64,000 bases of DNA from assembly GCF_039544305.1 (NCBI RefSeq), contig NZ_BAABLK010000023.1, positions 62,001-126,000 of the forward strand, read 5' to 3'. This stretch comes from Paeniglutamicibacter antarcticus_C. Lineage in GTDB: Bacteria; Actinomycetota; Actinomycetes; Actinomycetales; Micrococcaceae. Positions 19,937-28,966 of this stretch are shown here, piece by piece (within the stretch, counting starts at the first letter, position 1; the number at the start of each line of letters is the position of its first letter). A program made the translations under genes and the position numbers. The notes under the pieces were generated by a model, which made no database searches, was not told where the DNA came from, and saw nothing but the letters and a program-made list of their open reading frames with translations.

Positions 19937-20563
19937 TTAGCGTGCGTAGTACTCGACGACGAGGTTCTCTTCGCAGGTTACTGGAACCTCGGAGCGCTTC
20001 GGCTTGCGGACGAGCTTGGCCTGGAGGGCTTCAAGCTTGACGTCCAGGTAGGCCGGAACGGCGGGGAGAACATCGCGGTGGGCGCCTGCAGCAGCGATCT
20101 GGAACGGGCCCATCTTTTCGCTACGCTCGTGAACGTGGATCAGCTGACCCTCGGACACTCGGTACGAGGGACGGTCCACGCGGGCGCCGTTGACCATGAT
20201 GTGGCGGTGCACGACAAGTTGGCGGGCCTGGGCGATGGTGCGGGCGAAGCCTGCACGCAGAACCAAGGCATCCAGACGCATTTCGAGCAGGGCAACCAGG
20301 TTTTCACCGGTCTGGCCTGCAGTGCGCTTGGCTTCTTCGAAGGCACGGGTCATCTGTGCTTCGCGGATGCCGTACTGGGCGCGCAAACGCTGCTTTTCGC
20401 GAAGACGCACTGCGTAGTCGCTGTCCTGCTTCTTGCGGGCACGGCCGTGCTGGCCGGGACCGTAGGGACGACGCTCCATGTACTTTTCAGCTTTAGGAGT
20501 CAGAGCAAGGCCGAGGGCTCGCGAGAGGCGAACCTTGCGGCGGGCACGAGTGTTGTTAGCCAC
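19937..20563 (-). CDS. rpsD: 30S ribosomal protein S4
   Basis: 208 residues. S4 nucleates 16S rRNA folding and can repress its own operon. Sequence shows RARRKVRLSRALGLALTPKAEKYMERRPYGPGQHG, the S4 domain (MRLDALVLRAGFARTIAQARQLVVHRHIMVNG) and the end ENLVVEYYAR. It lacks the N-terminal Cys zinc knuckle, so it is of the C-minus type. The GTG at 20563 with AAGGA upstream gives the family length; the ATG-initiated reading to 20719 is rejected. It stands alone rather than in the alpha operon, as in many actinobacteria. Confidence 0.96.
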   Translation of the reverse strand: MANNTRARRKVRLSRALGLALTPKAEKYMERRPYGPGQHGRARKKQDSDYAVRLREKQRLRAQYGIREAQMTRAFEEAKRTAGQTGENLVALLEMRLDALVLRAGFARTIAQARQLVVHRHIMVNGARVDRPSYRVSEGQLIHVHERSEKMGPFQIAAAGAHRDVLPAVPAYLDVKLEALQAKLVRKPKRSEVPVTCEENLVVEYYAR

Positions 20564-20725
20564 GAGTGTCCTTATCTGTTGTAAGCGACTGTTATTGGAT
20601 CTGGCCTCCATGATGGAGAGTTGTGGGAAGCCGCATCCCTTGTCACTGCAACTGCCGCGTTGTTCACCCTCCGGGACCGAGGTTCCGGGTGGTTTGCAGT
20701 TGGGCAGCTTGCCAGCCAAGGAACA

Positions 20726-20731
20726 ATCCTA
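20726..20731 (-). promoter_or_regulatory. Candidate -10 box for rpsD
   Basis: TAGGAT on the minus strand in the 241-bp gap upstream of rpsD. It would give a leader of about 155 nt, long enough for an autoregulatory S4 site, but I could not identify a defined fold. Confidence 0.35.
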
Positions 20732-20804
20732 CCACCGTGAGCAAACCCAAAGTACACATCTGGTGCCTGTTGGAGGTGTGAGATACGCCAAGAACTTCGG
20801 GTGG

Positions 20805-22373
20805 TTACGTGCCTCGGCGGTCCTTGGCCCTGATGATGCCGCGGATGCGTTCGACACGTTCCCCGATGCCGCGTTCGGCCCCGTTGGTGGTGGGCGTGTA
20901 GTAGTCCTTGCCCACCAGGTCATCGGGCGCGTATTGCTGGCTGGCCACCGAGTGCGGTGCGTCGTGGGAATAGATGTAGCCCTTGCCGTGGCCCAGCTGT
21001 TGGGCACCGGGGTAGTGCGAGTCACGCAGGTGCGTGGGAACCCCTCTGCCGCGGCCTGCACGCACATCGGCAACTGCGGCATTGATGGCGTTGTATGCGG
21101 CATTGGATTTCGGTGCGGTGGCCAAGTGGACCACTGCGTGGCCCAGGATGAGCCGGGCCTCCGGCATGCCGATCAGCGCCACGGCCTGGGCTGCGGCGAC
21201 GGCTGTTTGCAGGGCCGTGGGATCTGCCATGCCGATGTCTTCAGAGGCACTGATCATGATGCGGCGGGCGATGAAGCGTGGATCTTCACCGGCCTCGAGC
21301 ATCTTGGCCAGGTAGTGCAGCGCTGCATCCACATCCGAGCCCCGGACAGACTTGATGAAAGCACTGATGATGTCGTAATGCTGGTCGCCTGCCTTGTCGT
21401 AGCGCTGGACCGCGGCGTCCATTGCCCGTTCGGTGTGTTCGATGGTGATGACAATCTGGCCCGTGGGAGACAAACCGCCGATTTGTTCCTCGTCGACGGC
21501 TTGGACTGCGCCGGCTTCCGGATCCATGGCGGCGGGATCAGCGGAGGGAGCCGTATTGGCATCTTCCGTCGCATCCACTGGCAGCCCTCTAGCGGTTTCG
21601 GCTGTTCCTTCTATATGTTCCGGCTCGGTTCCCTTGGCCAGCAGCCCGTGCGATTCGGCAGCGCTCCAGGCAACGCCGGCAGCGGCTTCGAGGGCGGTCA
21701 GCGCTCGGCGGGCATCTCCCCCGGCCATGCGGACCAAGTGGTCCAGCGCGGGCGGATCCAGCACCAGATCGCCGTTGAATCCCCGTTCGTCGGCCAAGGC
21801 TCGGGTGATCAGGGCGGCGATGTCTTCCTCTTCCAGCGGACGCAACGTGAGCAGCAGCGAGCGCGAAAGCAAAGGGGACACCACCGAGAATGAGGGATTC
21901 TCTGTGGTGGCAGCGACCAACACAACCCAGCGGTTCTCGACCCCGGGCAGCAGCGCATCCTGCTGGGCCTTGTTGAAGCGGTGGATCTCGTCGAGGAAAA
22001 GCACCGTGGTGGCCCCGCGCAGGTCGCGGTCCTCGAGCGCTTGATCCATGACCCGTCGGACGTCCTTGACCCCGGCTGTGATGGCGCTGAGTTCAACGAA
22101 GCGGCGTCCCGGGGCCCGTGCAATGACGTGCGCGATGGTGGTCTTACCAGTGCCGGGAGGCCCCCAGAGGATGATGCTGGAGGGACCCGAAGGGCCAGGG
22201 CCGTCGATGCCTGCCAATTGGCGCAACGGTGAACCTGCCTTGAGGAGGTGTTGCTGGCCTACGAGTTCCTCAACTGAGCGCGGGCGCATGCGCACGGCCA
22301 ATGGTGCGCGCGGCCGCACATGTTCTTCGTTGTTGTCCTCGTCGTCACCCAAGGCGCTGAGCAGATCGTTCAC
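20805..22373 (-). CDS. rarA: Replication-associated recombination protein A (RarA/MgsA)
   Basis: AAA+ ATPase acting at stalled forks. 522 residues, longer than the roughly 450 usual. Walker A WGPPGTGKTTIA is near residue 70, Walker B LFLDEIHRFNK near residue 125, sensor 1 AATTENPSF, then GGDARRALTALE. About 65 residues rich in Ala, Glu, Pro and Asp (EHIEGTAETARGLPVDATED onward) separate the AAA+ lid from the C-terminal tetramerisation region, which is intact (ISAFIKSVRGSDVDAALHYLA; YLPHGKGY-like LGHGKGYIYSHD). Monocistronic, downstream of the HNH gene. Confidence 0.94.
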   Translation of the reverse strand: MNDLLSALGDDEDNNEEHVRPRAPLAVRMRPRSVEELVGQQHLLKAGSPLRQLAGIDGPGPSGPSSIILWGPPGTGKTTIAHVIARAPGRRFVELSAITAGVKDVRRVMDQALEDRDLRGATTVLFLDEIHRFNKAQQDALLPGVENRWVVLVAATTENPSFSVVSPLLSRSLLLTLRPLEEEDIAALITRALADERGFNGDLVLDPPALDHLVRMAGGDARRALTALEAAAGVAWSAAESHGLLAKGTEPEHIEGTAETARGLPVDATEDANTAPSADPAAMDPEAGAVQAVDEEQIGGLSPTGQIVITIEHTERAMDAAVQRYDKAGDQHYDIISAFIKSVRGSDVDAALHYLAKMLEAGEDPRFIARRIMISASEDIGMADPTALQTAVAAAQAVALIGMPEARLILGHAVVHLATAPKSNAAYNAINAAVADVRAGRGRGVPTHLRDSHYPGAQQLGHGKGYIYSHDAPHSVASQQYAPDDLVGKDYYTPTTNGAERGIGERVERIRGIIRAKDRRGT

Positions 22374-22583
22374 TCCACCAGCCTAGTAGAGTGACCGGTC
22401 GGTTGCTTCCACCATGTGGCACCCTTGCTGATTGCCCGATGGCGGAAGGCCCGGATGCTGCTTGGGAAGGCCCATCACGTGATGTGGGGGAACATCATCG
22501 TGTGCGCGGTTCAGCAGCACCCGGGTGTTCAAGGTGTCCGCAAGGCCGGGTTTCCCCCGTCGGAGATGGCCCGTCGTGCGGTT

Positions 22584-24332
22584 TCAGCCAAACAACGACG
22601 CCTGATAGCCGGCAGTGCGTAGGCGTGGATGCCAGTAAAGGTTTCGTTGCGGGGCGCCGCGCGGTTGTCCCTCGATTTCAACGACGTGCGGAACGCCGTC
22701 TATTGACTTGAGCTTGATCAGACCGGCATGGACCTGCAAATGGTGGAATTCACACACCAGTGCGGCATTCGAAACGTTTGTCGGACCACCCTCGCTCCAG
22801 GGGATCACATGGTGGCACTCAGACATCGATGCCGGCCGCATACAGCCCGGGATGACGCAGCCACGGTCACGGATGGCGATGGCCCTGCGTTGGGCGTTGG
22901 TAAACCCGCGGATTTCACGGCCGAGTTCCAGGACCGCACCGTTCTCACCCATCACCGCTGGCAGGATGTCACCGTCGCAGGCCAAGCGTCTGATGTTGGC
23001 TGCGGAGATGGGGCGGTTGTGGGCGGTGAGCCCTGCATCCTCGCATTGGCCCAGCAGGCTGCGGTAGTCAATCAGCACACCGACCCTGACCCTCATGCCA
23101 CCTGATTCGGCGATACCGGCCCCGTTTATCGCGCCCGTGCACGCGGCGATGAGCGCGTCCAAAAGTAATTGCGGATTGGTTCGGACATCGAAGCCGGTCA
23201 TGGGATCAGAACCCGATCCTTCGGGAGGAAGCCCGCACTCCAGCTCGCTTAACGGGATATCCGCCTCGTCGGTGCCAGCGGCCCTCGCCCATTCCGGCGC
23301 GGGTGTTCCCGACGGGGAAAACGTCGGAGTGCCGGAGGCAGATGATTCGAGGGGATCTGGCCGCGCGCTTCTGCCACCGGCACGTGTGGGGCCATCCACT
23401 GGCACACTCATTTCTTCGTCAGCTGTGGTCCCAGATGTCGTCGAGGTGGAAAACGGCGGCGATTTCAACGACCGGGGATTTGTCCACGCCTCGCTGAATG
23501 AGAGAAGGACTTCGGAGTCGGTGGGGGCGCATCGGAGCAGGAACTCGTCGCTGCCATCTCGGTAGCCTCTGTAGAACATGCCCCGCTTGGCCCGTATTTC
23601 CTCGTCGCTGATGGGGGTGCCGTTTTCCGAAAGGAAGTTGTCCCAGTCGCGCAGGGCTTGTCCACAGATCTTTGGGTCGCTGGTGCGTGCTTCCCGGGCC
23701 AGGGACTCCTCGATGGCTGCGTTCATGTTTTCGGCGTCTGAGCGTGTCCTTATCCGTGGTTGCATGGATTCGAGCCGGCCTGCCATGGTGGTGAGGTTGG
23801 AGACGTCCGCGCTGGCATCGGATGCGGCCCGGGCCAGGATCGGGTAGCTCGGTTCCGCCGGTGCGGCCTTGTGGCTGGATCCAGGTGATGGCGGGGCAAC
23901 AAGGAGCCTGCCGCCGGTGACTCGACGCCGTGCCTCAGAGGTGGATATATGCAGGTGCGCCTGCATGAATGCCTGAGTGTTGCGGTACGGGGCCATCCCT
24001 TGGCGCAATACCTCGGGAGGCATGGTTGAGGTTCCGTCGGCCAGCGGCCATAGCGTTGCGACAAGTTCATCGATTTGTTGTGCGGTGGAGGGGTCCAGTT
24101 GATGGATCCCGGCCGTCTCGGCGCGCTGGGTAACGACCAGCTGGGCATAGCAGGCGATTCGGTAGATCCGCTCGATCAGTCCCATCATCACCGCGGTGGA
24201 GGCAGCATCCAGAGGTACGCTTCCGAGTTCTGCTGTTGCTGTGGACAGGGCAAGTGCCGCGGTGGCCAGTTGCTGGCCAAATTCCGCGGTGCTCGTGGGC
24301 CCCGTCAGGGGCGTAAAAAGTGTGGTGCCCAT
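22584..24332 (-). CDS. DUF222 / HNH endonuclease domain protein
   Basis: 582 residues of the actinobacterial 13E12-repeat type: an N-terminal DUF222 helical domain (MGLIERIYRIACYAQLVVTQRAETAG), a variable Ser/Pro-rich middle, and a C-terminal HNH module. The HNH core is intact: Cys pair in RGCVIPGCMRPAS, CHHVIPWSEGGPT, then NAALVCEFHH. Members occur in many copies in Micrococcaceae. Whether they are mobile, defensive or housekeeping is not established. Divergent from dtd with 190 bp between. Confidence 0.88.
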   Translation of the reverse strand: MGTTLFTPLTGPTSTAEFGQQLATAALALSTATAELGSVPLDAASTAVMMGLIERIYRIACYAQLVVTQRAETAGIHQLDPSTAQQIDELVATLWPLADGTSTMPPEVLRQGMAPYRNTQAFMQAHLHISTSEARRRVTGGRLLVAPPSPGSSHKAAPAEPSYPILARAASDASADVSNLTTMAGRLESMQPRIRTRSDAENMNAAIEESLAREARTSDPKICGQALRDWDNFLSENGTPISDEEIRAKRGMFYRGYRDGSDEFLLRCAPTDSEVLLSFSEAWTNPRSLKSPPFSTSTTSGTTADEEMSVPVDGPTRAGGRSARPDPLESSASGTPTFSPSGTPAPEWARAAGTDEADIPLSELECGLPPEGSGSDPMTGFDVRTNPQLLLDALIAACTGAINGAGIAESGGMRVRVGVLIDYRSLLGQCEDAGLTAHNRPISAANIRRLACDGDILPAVMGENGAVLELGREIRGFTNAQRRAIAIRDRGCVIPGCMRPASMSECHHVIPWSEGGPTNVSNAALVCEFHHLQVHAGLIKLKSIDGVPHVVEIEGQPRGAPQRNLYWHPRLRTAGYQASLFG

Positions 24333-24522
24333 GCCTCAAAGCATGCGCCGTTTCAGGCAGATACGCATCGGGAAACAGCCTGATGTGCGGGGAACTGAGG
24401 GAGGGCACAGGACCGGCGGTCATGAATGGATGGACCGCGGCTGTCGGTAGTATCGTACGGTCCGGCATCGGCACGGCGGTGAAAAATGCTGCGGCCGCGG
24501 ACAATGATCTGAAGGTGGATGG

Positions 24523-24963
24523 ATGAAGGCAGTGGTGCAGGTTGTTTCCCGGGCGTCGGTGGAAGTGGAAGGCCGACTTGTCGGTGAGATCAAGGGACCG
24601 GGTCTGGTGGTGTTGCTGGGGGTGACCCATGGAGATACCCCTGCGCTCGCGGCGAAGCTGGCGGCCAAGATATGGCGTTTGCGGATGCTCCGGGATGAGA
24701 AATCCTGTGAGGACGTGGGCGCACCGCTGCTGGTGATCAGCCAGTTTACTTTGTACGGGGATGTGCGCAAGGGGCGCCGTCCGGGCTGGACGAATGCAGC
24801 TCCCGGGGCCGTGAGCGAACCGTTGTACGAGGAGTTCTTGGCCAATTTGCGCGCCCTGGGCGCGCACGTCGAAGCTGGTGTGTTTGGTGCCATGATGGAG
24901 GTTTCGCTGGTGAATTCCGGTCCATACACCCTCATAGTCGATACCGACGAGCTGCCGGGTTAG
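24523..24963 (+). CDS. dtd: D-aminoacyl-tRNA deacylase
   Basis: 146 residues. Hydrolyses D-aminoacyl-tRNA and glycyl-tRNA(Ala), recycling mischarged tRNA. The family start KAVVQVVSRASVEVEG, the active-site SQFTLYGDVRKGRRPGW and the cross-subunit Gly-cisPro motif VNSGPYT near the C-terminus are all present. One of few plus-strand genes here, divergent from the HNH gene. Confidence 0.96.
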   Translation: MKAVVQVVSRASVEVEGRLVGEIKGPGLVVLLGVTHGDTPALAAKLAAKIWRLRMLRDEKSCEDVGAPLLVISQFTLYGDVRKGRRPGWTNAAPGAVSEPLYEEFLANLRALGAHVEAGVFGAMMEVSLVNSGPYTLIVDTDELPG

Positions 24964-25019
24964 CTGCCACGGCACTTGTGCCTGCTTCCAGCTTCTACCC
25001 CGGAAAGGCGTCTCCGTCC

Positions 25020-26138
25020 CTAGTTCTTATCGTCCGCGCCCAGCGTGGCGGCCATCTGGTCGCGTTCTCGTTTCAGGCGCCGTGTTTGAGTCTCCATCGG
25101 GGCTTGCCGCCATGCCTTGATGGCGCCGGCAAGAAACAAGATCCACGCAATCACGCCAAATGCGGTCAGCACGGTTATCCCGTCCTCGAGCAACATGGGC
25201 AAAAGGATGACAGCGCCCCAGATAAGCAGTGCGGACACGGACGCAACGCGCCGGATCAACACTCCTCGCTTGATCGCAGGAGGATTCGAGGCTGCAAGCT
25301 GCGCGGCGAACACCTCTACGTTGCCGAACTCGGCAGCCAACGATTCAGCGTCCCCGGCGCGCAGCCGGTGGTCCTTGGATTCACGCAACGATTCGACAGC
25401 CTGCGCACGGGAGAAGTGGTAGCGCCCACGCAGCAGGTTTTCCGCTCGGGCAAACCATCGCGCATCGGCCCAGTGTGTGTCATCAACCAGCGCCCGCTCC
25501 CTTGCTTGGGGAAATTTGAAGGCCACGACACACAGACCGGCCCCAGCCACCGGCATGATCCAATTCGGCGGGCCCGGCAGCGCGAAATCGTCCAGGTAGG
25601 CCACCAAGGAGATCACTGCGGCGCAGGCTGCCAATGCGACGAACCAGAGTGCACGTGCAGACCCGATCCGACCCCGGGTATGCACCACCCAGCCCCAAAA
25701 CCCCAGCCCCACGAGTCCTGTTACCAACAAGAAGAGCAACAAGACCGGGCCGCTGAAGCTAGGTTCCCGCCAGCCGTCGGAAAAACCGAGCCAGATCCCC
25801 AGAAAGAAGAGCAGCATGCCCAAGGAAATCAAGAGAACTTGCGACGCTCCGGCCATCGTGGAGAACGGCAGCGACCCTTCCAGCAAGGACACCGGTGTGC
25901 GCAATCCCCGGCCCTTGCTGCGGCCGTAGGATTCGGGCTTGCCGAAGAGGTCGGTGGGAGTTTGGTCGCTGGACTCGACGCATTGCCGTGCTTCGGCCAG
26001 CAGGGAATCAACCGCTGATTCGTTGGCACCAAAGAGAAACATGGTTCCCCGGGCGGTCCTTGCCCATTCTCGATGTTCTTCGGGCCAGGCCAGCAGCTCG
26101 GCGTCGTAAGGTGAAGTGCTTCGGTCGCGGTGGATCAT
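25020..26138 (-). CDS. Polytopic membrane protein paired with PadR (HAAS-like)
   Basis: 372 residues from ATG 26138 (GGAG upstream). A soluble N-terminal 90 residues is followed by about six hydrophobic segments, four between residues 97 and 220 (ASQVLLISLGMLLFFLGIWLG; GPVLLLFLLVTGLVGLGFWG) and two near the C-terminus, with a soluble helical domain between. That domain (NLLRGRYHFSRAQAVESLRE to ESLAAEFGNVEVFAAQLAA) resembles the HAAS/DUF1700 pattern of helices found beside PadR regulators. The PadR gene lies 55 bp upstream on the same strand, so the two form a regulator plus membrane-effector unit. Function unknown. Confidence 0.75.
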   Translation of the reverse strand: MIHRDRSTSPYDAELLAWPEEHREWARTARGTMFLFGANESAVDSLLAEARQCVESSDQTPTDLFGKPESYGRSKGRGLRTPVSLLEGSLPFSTMAGASQVLLISLGMLLFFLGIWLGFSDGWREPSFSGPVLLLFLLVTGLVGLGFWGWVVHTRGRIGSARALWFVALAACAAVISLVAYLDDFALPGPPNWIMPVAGAGLCVVAFKFPQARERALVDDTHWADARWFARAENLLRGRYHFSRAQAVESLRESKDHRLRAGDAESLAAEFGNVEVFAAQLAASNPPAIKRGVLIRRVASVSALLIWGAVILLPMLLEDGITVLTAFGVIAWILFLAGAIKAWRQAPMETQTRRLKRERDQMAATLGADDKN

Positions 26139-26193
26139 TTTAGCGCTCCAAGCTCGTGGCTTTTCGATATGTGGACGGTTCGGCTCCGGTGGA

Positions 26194-26520
26194 TCACTCG
26201 CGCAGCACGGCTTCTTGGAAGAACGCCCAGAGCTCGCGTTGGGAAGCCAGGTGGCCCCGGCCGGTACCGGTAAGCGTGTAGACCTTGCGCCCGGGGGCCC
26301 CTTCGCCATCCACCCAGGTACTCTCCATGAAACCGGCGGATTCGAGCTTGACCAGTGCGGGATACAGCGTCGCACCCTTGATGGGTGGGAACCCACGGGT
26401 CTCGAGCATCTGGCCCAGGGCATATCCGTGGTTGGGTCCGCCTTCCAGGGCATCGAGCAGGCTCAAGGGAAGAAACGCGCGCTGCCAGGTACCGGGGAAC
26501 TCCTTGCCCACCGCTAGCAC
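26194..26520 (-). CDS. PadR-family transcriptional regulator
   Basis: 108 residues, winged-helix. It shows the PadR core: LPLSLLDALEGGPNHGYALGQML, then GATLYPALVKLESAGFMESTW and the wing GRKVYTLTGTGR. I prefer GTG 26520, which has GGGAG 5 bases upstream; a TTG at 26538 would add six residues. It probably represses its own operon with the membrane protein at 25020-26138; PadR ligands vary and none can be inferred here. Confidence 0.88.
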   Translation of the reverse strand: MLAVGKEFPGTWQRAFLPLSLLDALEGGPNHGYALGQMLETRGFPPIKGATLYPALVKLESAGFMESTWVDGEGAPGRKVYTLTGTGRGHLASQRELWAFFQEAVLRE

Positions 26521-26971
26521 GGCCGCTCCCCCGCCCAACGGCTGGATTTCGTGCCAGGAGCGGGAAGCCCGGTATCGGGGAATCGCGCTGCCGAGAGGGT
26601 CAAGTCGTGGCCTTTTGTTGAAGGGCGGGTACCGTGGCTAACGCACCCTTGAAGAATACGAGCTAAGTCAGGAATTTACCTAGGTTTAAAACCATAACAA
26701 GGTTTTCCACATTTCGCGATACCTGTCCTCCAAGCGGTTCCCCCGGTTGTGACCATCTGGCTCCAACCGTAAAAAACGGTTGCTGCCGGACGTCCGGGCA
26801 GAGCAATAATCCTGCCGAAAACCCGCCCTGTGTGCGGCCACCCCCTCCCGTGGGCCTAAGCGGGAACAGCGCGCAATCGCCTCCACAAGCCCATGCCCGT
26901 CCACGCACATGGAGGTGCCCACCGCGATTGGTGGACACCCCCATGAAACCGCTTCGGAAGGCGATGCGGAA
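26521..26971. other. Intergenic region between padR and aspS
   Basis: About 450 bp without a recognisable gene; both flanking genes are on the minus strand. It is locally AT-rich at 26680-26710 and contains two small inverted repeats: AAAACC/GGTTTT (26688-26706) and CAACCGT/ACGGTTG around an A-tract (26764-26782). These could be the aspS terminator or PadR operator sites, but neither is clear enough to call. Confidence 0.5.
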
Positions 26972-28774
26972 CTACTTGGCCGCGGCCTCTGCGGGCTCGT
27001 TGTTCTCTGCCTTCTTGGGCTCCGGCTTCGAGTCGACGCCGGCTTCCTTGCGCTGCTGGATGGTGATCGGCGCCGGTGCCGAAGTCAGTGGGTCGAAACC
27101 GCCGCCGGTCTTGGGGAAAGCGATGACGTCGCGGATCGAGTCCGAGCCGGTGAGCAGCTGCAGCACGCGGTCCCAGCCCAATGCGATGCCGCCATGCGGC
27201 GGGGCTCCGTACTTGAATCCTTCGAGAAGGAAGCCGAACTTCTCCTGCGCATCCTCCTCATCGATACCCATCATCTTGAACACGCGTTGCTGCAGCGCGG
27301 CCTGGTGGATACGGATCGAACCGCCACCGATCTCGTTGCCGTTGCACACGATGTCGTAGGCGTAGGCCAGGGCGTTCTCCGGGTCGGTGTCGAAGGTGTC
27401 CATGAACTCGGGCTTGGGCGAGGTGAACGCGTGATGCACAGCGGTCCAGGCTCCGGTCCCCACGGCAACGTCACCGGATGCGACCGCGGCCGCGGCAGGT
27501 TCGAACATCGGGGCGTCGACGACCCAGACGAAGGCCCAGTCGCCTTCCTTGATCAAGCCGGTGCGGTGGCCGATTTCCACGCGAGCGGCGCCAAGCAGGG
27601 CACGGGCCTCGTTTTTGGTGCCGGCGGCGAAGAAGATGCAGTCCCCCGGGTTGGCCCCGGTCGCCTCGGCCAGGCCTGCACGCTCGACATCGTTGAGGTT
27701 CTTGGCAACCGGGCCGGTGAGCTCCCCGTCCTCCTTGTAGAGCACGTAGGCGAGGCCCTTGGCCCCGCGCTGCTTGGCGAATTCCTGCCAGCCATCAAGG
27801 GTGCGCCGGGGCTGTGAGGCCCCGCCGGGCATAACAACGGCACCGACGTGCGGGGCCTTGAAGACACCGAAGCCGGTGTCCTTGAAGAATTCGGTCAGGT
27901 CACGCAGCTCGAGGCCGAAGCGCAGGTCCGGTTTGTCCGAACCGTACTTGGCCATCGCCTCGTGGTAGGTGATGCGGGCGATCGGCGTCGGGATCTCGAC
28001 GTCGATCAGCTTCCACAGTTCCTTCACCAGGGACTCGCCCAACGCGATGATGTCATCCTGCTCGACGAACGAGGCCTCGATGTCCAGCTGCGTGAACTCG
28101 GGCTGGCGATCGGCGCGGAAGTCCTCGTCGCGGTAGCAGCGGGCGATCTGGTAGTACTTCTCAAAGCCGCCGACCTGCAGCAGCTGCTTGAACAGCTGCG
28201 GGGACTGCGGCAGTGCGTACCAGGATCCCGGTGCCAGGCGTGCCGGGACCAGGAAGTCGCGGGCGCCCTCGGGAGTCGAACGGGTCAGCGTCGGGGTTTC
28301 GATTTCCACGTAGCCGTCGTCATGCAAGAGGTTGCGTGCGATGCGGTTGGCCTCGGAGCGCAGGCGGATGTTGCGGTTCGGGGTCGGGCGGCGCAGATCG
28401 AGGTAGCGGTGGCGCAGGCGCGCTTCCTCTCCGACCTGGACGTGCTCATCGATCTGGAAGGGCAACGGCGCGGCGGTGTTCAGCACCACGACGGTCTCGG
28501 CCATGACCTCGATCTGCCCGGTGGGCAGCGCGGGGTTCTCGTTGCCCTCTGGGCGGCGCTCGACCTTGCCGGTGATCTGCAGGACGTATTCGTTGCGCAG
28601 CGGGTGGAAGACTTCCTCTTCGCGCACCACGACCTGGGCGAAGCCCGAGGCGTCGCGCAGATCCAGGAAGGCGACCCCGCCGTGGTCGCGGCGGCGTGCC
28701 ACCCAACCGGTGAGGGTGACGGTTTCTCCGATGTTCTCGGCGTTCAAGGTGCCGAGCTGATGAGTGCGTAGCAC
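26972..28774 (-). CDS. aspS: Aspartyl-tRNA synthetase (probably non-discriminating)
   Basis: 600 residues, bacterial type with an anticodon-binding OB domain (TLTGWVARRRDHGGVAF), class II motif 2 (YYQIARCYRDEDFRADRQPEFTQ), the bacterial insertion domain and motif 3 (GGIALGWDRVLQLL). The anticodon-binding domain has His in RRRDHGG where the discriminating E. coli enzyme has Leu (RRRDLGS). The non-discriminating mycobacterial enzyme also has His, so this protein probably charges both tRNA-Asp and tRNA-Asn, with GatCAB amidating the latter. The last 25 residues are Lys/Glu/Ala-rich. Confidence 0.96.
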   Translation of the reverse strand: MLRTHQLGTLNAENIGETVTLTGWVARRRDHGGVAFLDLRDASGFAQVVVREEEVFHPLRNEYVLQITGKVERRPEGNENPALPTGQIEVMAETVVVLNTAAPLPFQIDEHVQVGEEARLRHRYLDLRRPTPNRNIRLRSEANRIARNLLHDDGYVEIETPTLTRSTPEGARDFLVPARLAPGSWYALPQSPQLFKQLLQVGGFEKYYQIARCYRDEDFRADRQPEFTQLDIEASFVEQDDIIALGESLVKELWKLIDVEIPTPIARITYHEAMAKYGSDKPDLRFGLELRDLTEFFKDTGFGVFKAPHVGAVVMPGGASQPRRTLDGWQEFAKQRGAKGLAYVLYKEDGELTGPVAKNLNDVERAGLAEATGANPGDCIFFAAGTKNEARALLGAARVEIGHRTGLIKEGDWAFVWVVDAPMFEPAAAAVASGDVAVGTGAWTAVHHAFTSPKPEFMDTFDTDPENALAYAYDIVCNGNEIGGGSIRIHQAALQQRVFKMMGIDEEDAQEKFGFLLEGFKYGAPPHGGIALGWDRVLQLLTGSDSIRDVIAFPKTGGGFDPLTSAPAPITIQQRKEAGVDSKPEPKKAENNEPAEAAAK

Positions 28775-28966
28775 TGCATTCCTTTCTACAAAGGTGCGAA
28801 TTTCCGCATGTTGTCCGGCCGGCGTCCCAGCGCCGATGGCGCGTGGGACAAGCTGGTTCGGTGCGGTCGGGAAGAATCTATGTGCGAGTTTACCGCCAAG
28901 CGACGCAGCGGCGGCACCGCTTGGCGGACCGTTGTGTGCTGACTCACGCCAAGTGCCCTCGGCGGT

